A stretch of 9,636 nt of DNA from assembly GCA_016180765.1 (NCBI GenBank), contig JACPAP010000006.1, positions 1-9,636 of the forward strand. The letters run 5' to 3'. The position numbers and the translations under genes were made by a program. This document shows positions 1 through 6,513 of this stretch, one piece after another. Numbering within the stretch: the first letter of the stretch is position 1; each line of letters opens with the position of its first letter. The DNA is from Gemmatimonadota bacterium (GTDB lineage: Bacteria; Gemmatimonadota; Gemmatimonadetes; Gemmatimonadales; GWC2-71-9). The notes beneath the pieces are model-generated. The model was not told the origin of the DNA, did not search any database, and was given only the letters and a program-made list of their open reading frames with translations.

Positions 1-32
1 ACTAGTTGGGTTTGCCCTTCAGACCATGGATA

Positions 33-77
33 ATCTCTGCGGTCTCTGCGGGCTCTGTGGTGAACCATCACGAGGGG
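33..77 (+). repeat. Half copy of CTCTGCGG-type intergenic repeat
   Basis: The stretch contains CTCTGCGG/CTCTGCGGG/CTCTGTGG units and ends with GGTGAACCATCACGAGGGG. About 30 bases of it (around 45-75) match the right end of the element at 2280-2385 with roughly four differences, including the shared ATCACGAGG tail. Only the right half is in the window, so a left arm may lie upstream. Like its relative it sits just before a gene and ends in a purine-rich GAGGGG. Here, however, the first ATG after that (position 80) opens a short frame rather than the sigma gene. Family relationship is seen in the sequence; mobility is not shown. Confidence 0.6.
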
Positions 78-155
78 TCATGGCCCTGCCAACCTTCTCC
101 GCCTCGCGGCTATCCAATCGAGTGCACGGGCGCACCAGCCACCGAGGTAGTCATC

Positions 156-695
156 CTGCGTAACGGTTCGGACACTATCCCTGAGGATGCGGCGGACGTG
201 GCGCTGGCCCAGAGCGGGGATGCGCAAGCGTTCGAGCGGCTGTACCGGGCGCAGGTGGCCAGAATCCACAGCCTGGCCCGCCGCATGGTGGGTCCGGCCG
301 AGGCGGACGAGCTGACTCAGGACGTGTTCGTTAGGGGCTGGCAGAAGCTGCACACGTTTCGGGGAGAGGCGGCGTTTGGCACGTGGTTGCACCGGCTGGG
401 GGTCAATGTGATGCTGGCGTATCGGGGCGCGCAGGGGGCCCGGCGGCGTTACCTGGACCAAGACGCCGACCCCGCCGAGGTCGGCAAGACCCGGCCCGCA
501 TCGCTGGAGTTGAGGCTGGATTTCGAGACCGCGATCGGGCGACTACCGCCCGGCGCCAGACAGATCTTCGTGCTGCACGACGTGGAGGGGTACAAGCACG
601 AGGAAATCGCCGGGATGCTGGGGATTACGGCGGGCACGTCGAAGGCCCAGCTCCACCGAGCGCGCATGGCGCTCCGCCGGCATCTCGAGCGGTGA
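156..695 (+). CDS. ECF-type RNA polymerase sigma factor
   Basis: This is a group 4 (ECF) sigma factor of about 179 residues from the start chosen here. Region 2 is clear: GDAQAFERLY near residue 21, DELTQDVFVRGW at 51-62 and FRGEAAFGTWLHRLGVN at 68-84 match the core-binding and -10 recognition helices. A linker leads to region 4, where RLPPGARQIFVLHDVEG is followed by a helix-turn-helix around HEEIAGMLGITAGTSKAQL at about 148-166 for -35 recognition. It lacks the extra domains of primary sigma factors. The anti-sigma gene begins 12 bp after its stop, so it is very likely held inactive by that membrane protein. The start is uncertain. The frame opens at TTG 6, but the first 70 or so bases are repeat DNA. 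No ATG is in frame; GTG 57/60 lie in the repeat and GTG 198 makes the protein short. CTG 156 has GAGGT 7 bases upstream and gives a normal N terminus. The family call is secure; the regulon is unknown. Confidence 0.93.
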   Translation: MRNGSDTIPEDAADVALAQSGDAQAFERLYRAQVARIHSLARRMVGPAEADELTQDVFVRGWQKLHTFRGEAAFGTWLHRLGVNVMLAYRGAQGARRRYLDQDADPAEVGKTRPASLELRLDFETAIGRLPPGARQIFVLHDVEGYKHEEIAGMLGITAGTSKAQLHRARMALRRHLER

Positions 696-707
696 AGGAG
701 TTGGCCC

Positions 708-1385
708 ATGACTGATCAGTGGACGCACCGGCTGTCCGAATACCTGGACGGCGAGCTTTCCGCGACGGAACGCCTCCAGATCGAAGAGCACCTCGGGGGT
801 TGCCCGGCGTGCCGGGAGACGCTGGACGAGCTCCGAGTGGTGGTAGCCCGCGCCGCGTCGCTCGAGGATGGTGCCCCGGAGCGCGACCTGTGGCCCGCGG
901 TGGCGGAGCGGATCGGCGCGGCCCGGCCGGAGGTCGAGCAGCCGGCCGGCGGCCGGTGGCGCCGGCTGCGGCTGACGCTCACGGTGCCGCAGTTGGCCGC
1001 GGCGGCGCTGGCCCTGATGGCGGTGTCGGCTGGCTCGGTGTGGCTGGCCAGGCCGCGGCGGCCGATCATGCAGGAGGCGGCCGCGCCACCGGCCGCCGGT
1101 TTGGGCGTCACCGTCTCGCCGGTGGCGGCGGTGGAAGGGGCTTACCAGTCCGCAGTACGCGACCTGGAGCGGGTGCTCGCCGAGGGACGGGGCCGCCTGG
1201 ACACCGCCACGGTACGGGTGCTGGAGCAGAACCTGCGCATCATCGACGCGGCGATCACGGAGTGCCGGCGGGCGCTGGCGGCCGATCCCGCGAGCCCCTA
1301 TCTCAACGCCCATCTGGCCCAGACCATGAAGCGGAAACTGGAGCTGTTGCGCCAGGCCTCGCGCCTTGTGGCCGCGCGGACCTGA
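708..1385 (+). CDS. Membrane anti-sigma factor with N-terminal zinc finger (zf-HC2)
   Basis: A 225-residue single-pass membrane protein predicted to bind and inactivate the sigma factor encoded 12 bp upstream. Residues 5-45 form an anti-sigma zinc-finger motif, with the H-x3-C-x2-C ligands at H28, C32 and C35 inside EEHLGGCPAC. An acidic cytoplasmic linker follows, then arginines (GGRWRRLRLT) and one hydrophobic segment at about 92-114 followed by RPRR. The remaining 110 residues are mostly helical and charged (EGAYQSAVRDLERVLAEG; a stretch near 195-217 starting SPYLNAHLAQ) and probably lie outside the cytoplasm, where a signal could be sensed or a regulatory protease could act. ATG 708 has GGAG 7 bases upstream. 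The neighbour suggests co-transcription with the sigma gene and with the DUF4097 gene 10 bp downstream. The signal sensed is not evident. Confidence 0.92.
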   Translation: MTDQWTHRLSEYLDGELSATERLQIEEHLGGCPACRETLDELRVVVARAASLEDGAPERDLWPAVAERIGAARPEVEQPAGGRWRRLRLTLTVPQLAAAALALMAVSAGSVWLARPRRPIMQEAAAPPAAGLGVTVSPVAAVEGAYQSAVRDLERVLAEGRGRLDTATVRVLEQNLRIIDAAITECRRALAADPASPYLNAHLAQTMKRKLELLRQASRLVAART

Positions 1386-1395
1386 GGAGGAAGGC

Positions 1396-2250
1396 ATGAC
1401 GCTGACGATGACCCTGGGCCTGTTGGCGGCGCTGGTCCAAGCACCGGGTGAGGGCACGGACACCACCATTGCGGTGCGGGCGGGGACCCGCCTGGAAGTC
1501 CACAACCTGAGTGGCGACATCATCGTGCGCACCTGGGATCGGAACAGCGTCCGGGTCCAGGCGGAGCACTCCAGCCGGGACCGGGTGGACATCGGCTACG
1601 GCGGCGTGGTGCTCAAGATCAGCGCCTCCAGCCGGCGCGGCGCGCCCCGCGGCGTGGATTACATCGTGACCGTACCGGTGGCCATGGATCTCAATCTGTC
1701 GGGGACCTACGGCGACATCTCGGTGGATGGCAGCACCGGTCGGATCAACATCGAGAGCGTGCAAGGTGATGTTGCGGTGCGGGGTGGTCGCTCGCTGGTG
1801 ACGCTGCACTCGGTCGGCGGCGATGTGCAGGTGAGCGGGGTGCGAGGCCGGCTGGAGGCCAGCTCGACCAACGGCGAGGTCACGGTGGACGACGTGGAAG
1901 GCGAGGTCTACGCCGAAACCACCAACGGCGACGTCATGCTTCGGGACATCCGCTCGGACAACGTGAGCGCGACCACGGTGAACGGCGATATCGTGTACCG
2001 GGGCACCATAGGAGACAACGGCCAGTACCGGCTCTCGACGCACAACGGCGACGTGACGATGACCGTGCCGGTGGGGACCAATGCGACGGTGACGGTGTCC
2101 ACCTTCAGCGGGGACTTCGAGTCCGATTTTCCGGTCACGCTGACCGGGCCGTCGCGGCAGGGAAAGCGGTTCTCCTTCACCATCGGCTCGGGTCGGGCGA
2201 CGCTGGAGCTCGAGTCGTTCCAGGGAAGCATCCGGCTGGTCCGGCCCTGA
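1396..2250 (+). CDS. Exported DUF4097-type beta-repeat protein (first of two)
   Basis: A 284-residue protein of the DUF4097 / putative adhesin type, an all-beta family of unknown molecular function. The mature part is a chain of short beta strands ending in a G-D/E-[VIF] turn: SGDI at 39, YGDI at 105, QGDV at 123, GGDV at 141, NGEV at 159, NGDV at 177 and 196, NGDV at 217, SGDF at 238 and QGSI at 276. Five of these are spaced exactly 18 residues apart, as expected for rungs of a beta-solenoid. The N terminus (MTLTMTLGLLAALVQA) looks like a short signal peptide but lacks basic residues, so export is probable rather than certain. ATG 1396 was chosen for GGAGG 5 bases upstream; the gap from the anti-sigma stop is 10 bp. 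An upstream GTG at 1366 would add residues inside the anti-sigma gene and is unlikely. It is probably a target or effector of the sigma/anti-sigma pair. Confidence 0.85.
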   Translation: MTLTMTLGLLAALVQAPGEGTDTTIAVRAGTRLEVHNLSGDIIVRTWDRNSVRVQAEHSSRDRVDIGYGGVVLKISASSRRGAPRGVDYIVTVPVAMDLNLSGTYGDISVDGSTGRINIESVQGDVAVRGGRSLVTLHSVGGDVQVSGVRGRLEASSTNGEVTVDDVEGEVYAETTNGDVMLRDIRSDNVSATTVNGDIVYRGTIGDNGQYRLSTHNGDVTMTVPVGTNATVTVSTFSGDFESDFPVTLTGPSRQGKRFSFTIGSGRATLELESFQGSIRLVRP

Positions 2251-2279
2251 CACCCGGGACGGGCCATCACAGAGACAGA

Positions 2280-2385
2280 TTCACCGCAGAGGTCGCAGAG
2301 ATTCAAAAGAGAGAACGCAGAGGTTGTTCTTGTGAAGGACCCCAGTCCCTCCGCTGCGCTCTCTGCGGTGAACAATCACGAGGAG
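2280..2385 (+). repeat. Inverted-repeat intergenic element (CTCTGCGG family) supplying an RBS
   Basis: The element is bounded by a perfect 12-bp inverted repeat: TTCACCGCAGAG at 2280-2291 and CTCTGCGGTGAA at 2361-2372. The pairing continues inward with a CGCAG/CTGCG match. Internal units such as CGCAGAG recur (2294-2300, 2316-2322). Its right end reads on into AACAATCACGAGGAG, and this GAGGAG is the ribosome-binding site of the gene starting at 2393. A degraded half copy lies at about 33-77. The element fills most of the 142-bp gap between the two DUF4097 genes. It could be a mobile palindromic repeat, a partial terminator or an attenuator; no U-tract is present. Confidence 0.7.
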
Positions 2386-2392
2386 CACGAAT

Positions 2393-3184
2393 ATGCGCGC
2401 GGTAGCGGTAGGGTTCGTGATGGTGGGCATTGGCTGGCTCTTGCAGGCGGATCCCCTGGCGGCCCAGCAGGACCAGTTCCACTGGCGGGGGCGGCTCGCG
2501 GCCGGAGAGACGCTGACCATCCGCGGCGTGCACGGGGACATTCGGGCGCTGCCCGCGTTGGGCGGCGAAGCCGAAGTGTCCGCGGTCAAGCACGCCCGCC
2601 GGGACGATCCCGAGGAAGTAGAGATCGAGGTGGTCCCCCACGACGGGGGGGTCACCATCTGCGCCGTGTACCCGGCGCCCCGCCGGCGGGCGCCCAACCA
2701 ATGCCTGCCCGGCGGCGAAGGGCGGAACCACACCAGCAATAACGACGTGCAGGTGGACTTCACGGTGCGCGTGCCTCGCGGCGTCCATTTCACCGGCAAG
2801 ACCGTCCAGGGTGACGTCACCGCCGATTCCCTGGGCGGCAACGTGGAGGCGCACTCCGTGAACGGCGACGTGGAGGTCTCGACCACGGGCTACGCCGAGG
2901 CCAGCTCCGTGAACGGCACCATCCGGGCCACGATGGGACGGGCGGATTGGACCGGCTCGCTGGAGTTCAGCTCCGTGAACGGCGGTATCACGGTCGTCCT
3001 TCCCGCCGACCTCAGCGCCGCCGTGGAAGCGTCCACGGTCAACGGATCCCTTGATTCGGATTTCCCGCTCACCGTGCAGGGCCGCTTCTCAGCCCGGCGC
3101 TTCCGGGGCACCATCGGCGGCGGCGGGCGCGAGTTGCGGCTAGAGACCGTGAACGGGAGTATCCGGCTCAGGCGGCCATCCTAG
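2393..3184 (+). CDS. Exported DUF4097-type beta-repeat protein (second of two)
   Basis: A 263-residue paralogue of the protein encoded at 1396-2250. Residues 1-25 are a signal peptide (MRAVAVGFVMVGIGWLLQ, then DPLAAQQ with likely cleavage after LAA), so the protein is exported. G-turn repeats follow: HGDI at 48, QGDV at 139, VNGDV at 156, VNGT at 173, VNGG at 195, VNGS at 216 and again near 252. The C termini of the two proteins align (DSDFPLTVQG here, ESDFPVTLTG there; both end in GSIRL). This copy alone has a Cys pair, C90 (VTICAVYP) and C104 (NQCLPG), that could form a disulfide outside the cytoplasm. ATG 2393 has GAGGAG 7 bases upstream, provided by the repeat element in the gap. Expression may come from read-through of the sigma operon. 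The molecular role is unknown; surface or periplasmic scaffolding is a guess. Confidence 0.85.
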   Translation: MRAVAVGFVMVGIGWLLQADPLAAQQDQFHWRGRLAAGETLTIRGVHGDIRALPALGGEAEVSAVKHARRDDPEEVEIEVVPHDGGVTICAVYPAPRRRAPNQCLPGGEGRNHTSNNDVQVDFTVRVPRGVHFTGKTVQGDVTADSLGGNVEAHSVNGDVEVSTTGYAEASSVNGTIRATMGRADWTGSLEFSSVNGGITVVLPADLSAAVEASTVNGSLDSDFPLTVQGRFSARRFRGTIGGGGRELRLETVNGSIRLRRPS

Positions 3185-3187
3185 ACG

Positions 3188-3335
3188 GCGGCAGGGGCGG
3201 CAACGCAAGGGCGGGGTACGTCTCTTCGCGCGCTGCAGTTTCGCGCGCGCCGCAGACGAAGAGAGTTTCATGGCGCGCGCTCCACTGACGCGCGCTCAGA
3301 GACGTACCCCGCCCTTGCTCTGCCGCCCCTGCCGC
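3188..3335. repeat. 148-bp element with 38-bp terminal inverted repeat
   Basis: The left arm 3188-3225 and right arm 3298-3335 are reverse complements over 38 bp with two mismatches (within GGCAACGCAAGG against its counterpart). The 72-bp interior folds again. TCTCTTCG (3221-3228) pairs with CGAAGAGA (3257-3264), and GCGCGCG (3273-3279) pairs with CGCGCGC (3289-3295). The first inner hairpin uses the last five bases of the outer left arm, so the two folds compete. The element starts 3 bp after the stop of the upstream gene. It could be the terminator of the sigma operon, a structured RNA or a MITE-like palindrome. I see no open reading frame worth keeping inside it. Confidence 0.8.
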
Positions 3336-3346
3336 TTCTCCCCCCC

Positions 3347-3365
3347 GGGGACTTTCGTCCCCTTT
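3347..3365 (+). terminator. Candidate short hairpin with TTT tail
   Basis: GGGGAC, a TTTC loop and GTCCCC form a 6-bp GC-rich stem followed by only three T residues. It lies between the large palindrome and the metallopeptidase start at 3386. It resembles a weak intrinsic terminator, but the U-tract is short. It could equally be part of the peptidase leader. Confidence 0.3.
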
Positions 3366-3385
3366 CGGTGTATCCATCGAACGCC

Positions 3386-4594
3386 ATGCTGCCGTCTCAC
3401 CCCGTTCGGACTGCCCTGGGCGTCACGGCCCTCGTATCGGGCGCGATCGGCTGTAGCGAGCCGCGGAAACTCCGCAGCGACATCCCCATCGAATCCACCA
3501 CCGCGGAGCTGGTGCCCGCGGTCGAGCGGGCGGTGGGCTTACGCTTCAAGCACCCGCCCGGTATCGCGGCGCGCTCGCGCGAGCAGGTCCGCTCCTATCT
3601 GCGACACAAGCTGGACGCGGACCTGCCCCCGGAGGAGGTGCGCGGCATCACCCTGGCCTACCGGCTCTTTGGCCTGATCCCGGACACCCTGGACCTGCGC
3701 GCGCTGCTCCTGGCGCTCTACACCGAGCAGGTGGTGGGCTACTACGATCCGGACTCCAGTACGCTGTACGTGGTGGAAGGGACGGATCCGGAGCAAGCGC
3801 GTCTGGTGCTGGCCCACGAGCTGGTCCACGCGCTCCAGGGCCAGTACCTGCACCTGGACTCGCTGCTCACGCAGCCTCGCGAGAACGACCGGCGGATGGC
3901 CGCGCAGGCGGTCATGGAGGGCCAGGCGACGCTGGCGTCGTTGACCGCGTTGGTCCCCCGTCAAGCCTACGACAGCATGCCGGAGTTCTGGCGGGAGTTT
4001 CGCCGCAGCGTCCGGGACCAGCAGTCCAGCATGCCGGTGTTCGGCGCCGCGCCCCTCATCATTCGCGAGGATCTGATCTTCCCGTACCTGGCGGGCGCGG
4101 ACTTCGTGCGGTGGTTCGAGCGAACCTATCCGGACACGGTGCCGTTCGGGGCGCGACTCCCGCAGTCCACCGAGCAGATCCTGCACCCAGACCGCTATCG
4201 CGAGCAGGACCCCCCGGTGAGCCTCCGCTTCCGCGGCGGCGCGGCGGTCTATGAGGACGGCCTCGGGGAGTTCGAGACGCGGGTTCTGCTCACGGCCATG
4301 AGTGGGAGCGAATCGGTGGGGGTCGCGGGTGCGACCGGGTGGGCGGGGGACCGCTACGCCGTCTTCCCGGCAGGGCCGGACTATGCCCTGGTCTGGTGGA
4401 GCGTGTGGGATACCGAGAAAGCGGGGCAGCGCTTCGGCCAGCTGCTCCAGCGCGAGTGGTCCAAGCGCGACCGCGGCGGCCGCCGCTGGGAAGTGAAGAA
4501 GGGGACCGTTGGGTCGCGGCCGGCGGTGCAGTTGGCGGACGCGCCGATAGGGTGGGCGGGCTGGAACAAGGTGCCGGAGGTGGAGGTGCGGTGA
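3386..4594 (+). CDS. Probable lipoprotein zinc metallopeptidase (HEXXH)
   Basis: A 402-residue protein. The N terminus is signal-like (VRTALGVTALVSGAIGC) and C23 could be lipidated, although the lipobox AIG-C is not ideal. The zinc site is H144-E145-L-V-H148 in LAHELVHALQGQY, followed by M-E179-G-Q-A-T, the usual arrangement of a glutamate third ligand about 30 residues downstream. VVGYYDPDSSTLYVV at 116-130 forms the strand preceding the active-site helix in many such proteins. This pattern (HELVHALQ, then EG-A-T) belongs to a poorly characterised bacterial metallopeptidase group, and I do not know a named member. The C-terminal 120 residues are less distinctive. ATG 3386 fits the signal peptide, but no clear ribosome-binding site precedes it. 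GTG 3368 would add six residues. Its position just downstream of an envelope sigma operon suggests a surface or periplasmic role, but the palindrome and hairpin in between argue for separate transcription. Confidence 0.75.
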   Translation: MLPSHPVRTALGVTALVSGAIGCSEPRKLRSDIPIESTTAELVPAVERAVGLRFKHPPGIAARSREQVRSYLRHKLDADLPPEEVRGITLAYRLFGLIPDTLDLRALLLALYTEQVVGYYDPDSSTLYVVEGTDPEQARLVLAHELVHALQGQYLHLDSLLTQPRENDRRMAAQAVMEGQATLASLTALVPRQAYDSMPEFWREFRRSVRDQQSSMPVFGAAPLIIREDLIFPYLAGADFVRWFERTYPDTVPFGARLPQSTEQILHPDRYREQDPPVSLRFRGGAAVYEDGLGEFETRVLLTAMSGSESVGVAGATGWAGDRYAVFPAGPDYALVWWSVWDTEKAGQRFGQLLQREWSKRDRGGRRWEVKKGTVGSRPAVQLADAPIGWAGWNKVPEVEVR

Positions 4595-4598
4595 GAGA

Positions 4599-4677
4599 CG
4601 GCTGTCGGCTTTCAGCTATCGGCTATCGGCCGGTGACAGCCGACAGCTGACAGCCGATAGCCGACGGCCGACGGCCG
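4599..4677. repeat. CGGCTATCGGCTGTCGGC-type dyad filling a convergent gap
   Basis: The 83-bp gap between the two convergent stop codons consists almost wholly of CTGTCGGC / CTATCGGC units and their complements. The segments 4607-4627 and 4635-4655 are reverse complements at 18 of 21 positions around a 7-base loop. Two of the three mismatches become G-U pairs in the minus-strand transcript, so it folds better as the 3' end of the DUF445 mRNA. Past 4655 the complement units continue (GCCGATAGCCGACGGCCGAC). It probably acts as a bidirectional terminator or mRNA 3' stabiliser; no U-tract is seen. Confidence 0.75.
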
Positions 4678-6243
4678 CTACGGCAGCACCAAGCTCACCC
4701 CCCACGCTGCCAGCCCCACCATGGCCCCGAGCACGTAGCCCAGCCGCACGATCAGGTCCAGCTCCCGCTGCGTGGTGGCGCGCACCAACTCCTCCACCCG
4801 CTGGACCGAGAACCCCAGCACCTTTTGCTCCACCAGCGCCTCGATGTCCAGGTGCTCCACTACCGCGGGAACCTGCTGCTGGATCCAGCCCCACAGGGCG
4901 GGGCTCAGGGCCTTCACCAAACGGTCCCGCGCGCCGGGCGGCAGCCAGTCGGCGGGCCGCTGGATCGGCCGCTCCAACAAGGCCTCGAAGGCTGTCTGGC
5001 TGCCCTCCGCCAGCCAGCCCCGCACTTCCTTGGTCTGCGCGGCGCGGGCCAAGAGCTCGGCGGCCCGCTCGGGCGGGAGATGGCGCAGCAGGTCGCCCAG
5101 GGTGCGGCGCTCTGCGGCGGCCAGCGCCGCATCCAGGCGATCAATGGCGTAGCTGCGGGTGGCCGGGTCCCGCAGCGCGCCGGTGACGTAGCCCGCCACG
5201 GTGCGCCGCAGGTTGGCCAACCGCTCGGCGCCGAGGTTGGCCAGGTGCTCGGCGATGGGCTTGCGGAGGAAGCTCACCACCGCGTCGTTCACACTCCGCG
5301 ACACCTGGGCCCGCAGGGCCGGCTCATCGAGCAGTCGCGCCAGCTGGTCGACGCCGTCCCGCTCGAACGCGTCCAGCAGGCGGGCGATGGTGCGCTCGGT
5401 GACCACGAGCCGCGCCACGATCCGCTCGTGCAACAGCAGGTCCCGCACGAAGCGCTGAAACAGCTCGTGCAGGGTGCGCTGGAGCCGGGCGCGGGCTTCC
5501 GGGTCGGCCAGCACGCCGGCTAGCCGATCCAGGGCGATGGGCAGGTACCCCTGGACGGCCCGCTCCATCGCCGCCACCACGCCGGGTGGGAGGATCTCCA
5601 GCAATGGCGTGTGGTCGCCGGCCAGCCGGGTGGTCTGCCGTTCGAGCCAGCCCGCGATCGTGGTCTCCAGCTCCGGGCTGGCGGCTGCCCCGGCGATCCA
5701 TTCCTCGAGTCGCTGCCGGAGCGCCGCCCGCCGGGCCGCCGTGAGGACCTCGCCCACCGGTCGCTCGGCGATGTCCTCGGTGGCCCGGGCCACGAACTGC
5801 CGGGTGCGTTCGCGGAACTCGTCCGTGGCCAGGTAGGTCGCGAGGCGGTCCGCCAGCACCGGCGCCAGCGACGCGAAGGCGAGCTCCAGCTCCGCCAACA
5901 CCGCGGGCGGCAGTTCCTGGCGCATTGAGCCACGCTCGTCGTCCAGCAAGGCGCTGACGAACCCTTCGAGGGCCCGCTCGAACGCCGCCCGCACTTCGGG
6001 CGCGGTGAGACGGTGGGCCAGGTCCTCGGGTACCAGGAGGCGCTGCCCCACGGTGCGTCCCACCGTCTTCGCCAGGCGGGCCCGGTTCTTGGGGATGGCC
6101 CCCTGGAGGGTGAACCACCGCGGGCCCCGCGGCTGGTACGGATGGAACAGCATCCAGATGGCGACCGCGTTGGTGATGCCGCCGGCCAGCGCTCCGAACA
6201 GCACGGTGACCGCGCCCTGGAGGAGGTCGGGCGGAACGCTCAT
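4678..6243 (-). CDS. DUF445 family membrane-anchored protein
   Basis: A 521-residue protein of the DUF445 (YheB/YjiN-like) family. The hallmark N terminus is present: a hydrophobic segment at about 10-33 (VTVLFGALAGGITNAVAIWM), then MLFHPYQP at 31-38 and GAIPKNRARLAKTVGRTVG at 48-66, the conserved family block. The long middle part (about 70-490) is charged and helical, with Arg/Ala/Leu-rich heptad-like stretches, and ends in IQQQVPAVVEHLDIEALVEQ, also typical. A second hydrophobic segment at about 496-520 closes the protein (LGYVLGAMVGLAAWGVSLVL). Both ends are thus in the membrane with a large domain between them. The function is not established. Length is normal for the family or slightly long. 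No Shine-Dalgarno is visible before ATG 6243, and a 10-codon frame overlaps that start (ATGA). It is convergent with the metallopeptidase and divergent from ffh. Confidence 0.85.
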   Translation of the reverse strand: MSVPPDLLQGAVTVLFGALAGGITNAVAIWMLFHPYQPRGPRWFTLQGAIPKNRARLAKTVGRTVGQRLLVPEDLAHRLTAPEVRAAFERALEGFVSALLDDERGSMRQELPPAVLAELELAFASLAPVLADRLATYLATDEFRERTRQFVARATEDIAERPVGEVLTAARRAALRQRLEEWIAGAAASPELETTIAGWLERQTTRLAGDHTPLLEILPPGVVAAMERAVQGYLPIALDRLAGVLADPEARARLQRTLHELFQRFVRDLLLHERIVARLVVTERTIARLLDAFERDGVDQLARLLDEPALRAQVSRSVNDAVVSFLRKPIAEHLANLGAERLANLRRTVAGYVTGALRDPATRSYAIDRLDAALAAAERRTLGDLLRHLPPERAAELLARAAQTKEVRGWLAEGSQTAFEALLERPIQRPADWLPPGARDRLVKALSPALWGWIQQQVPAVVEHLDIEALVEQKVLGFSVQRVEELVRATTQRELDLIVRLGYVLGAMVGLAAWGVSLVLP

Positions 6244-6286
6244 GCGGGTGCGGAGGGAGGCGGCGTGATCATGGTGCGGCGGAACG

Positions 6287-6434
6287 CTAGTGCCGTTCCA
6301 ACTTGTTGAACAGGTGCAGTGGGCTCAGGGCTCACCTGGTGCCGTTCCAACTTGTTTCACCCAAGGGTTCGCCCAGTGCGGACATTAGACCCAACAAGTT
6401 GGAACGGCACTAGCCAAACAAGTTGGAACGCCAC
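6287..6434. repeat. MITE-like element with four GCCGTTCCAACTTGTT motifs
   Basis: A perfect 22-bp inverted repeat bounds 6287-6308 and 6392-6413, each arm ending in CTAG at the outside. A second pair, 6339-6357 and 6416-6434, carries the same motif with one mismatch. That gives four copies: two forward, then two reversed. An inner hairpin pairs CAGGTG (6311-6316) with CACCTG (6333-6338). CTAG at both outer ends would fit a TA-duplicating insertion of IS630/Tc1 type, making 6287-6413 a 127-bp non-autonomous element; this is inference. There is no transposase frame. It sits in the divergent DUF445/ffh gap, so a regulator-binding array is the main alternative. Confidence 0.75.
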
Positions 6435-6513
6435 GAGCAGCGCGCAGAACCCCGCGCCACAGCACGGGGCCGGCGGCGGGGCGGCACCGTAGCGGGCAAC
6501 GGCATCAGGCGTT

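Noticed and set aside
6..155. Sigma factor N-terminal extension from TTG 6 or GTG 57/60
   Set aside because: The first 70 or so bases are intergenic repeat DNA and the encoded residues do not resemble a sigma factor.
543..2253. Long minus-strand frames opposite the sigma, anti-sigma and first DUF4097 genes
   Set aside because: They are low-complexity products opposite well-supported genes with good ribosome-binding sites; they are codon shadows.
3270..3677. Plus-strand frame starting inside the 148-bp palindrome
   Set aside because: The Arg/Ser/Pro-rich product overlaps the metallopeptidase in another frame and matches nothing known.
6287..6434. CRISPR-like array from four copies of one motif
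   Set aside because: The copies are in opposite orientations and unevenly spaced, and no cas gene is nearby.
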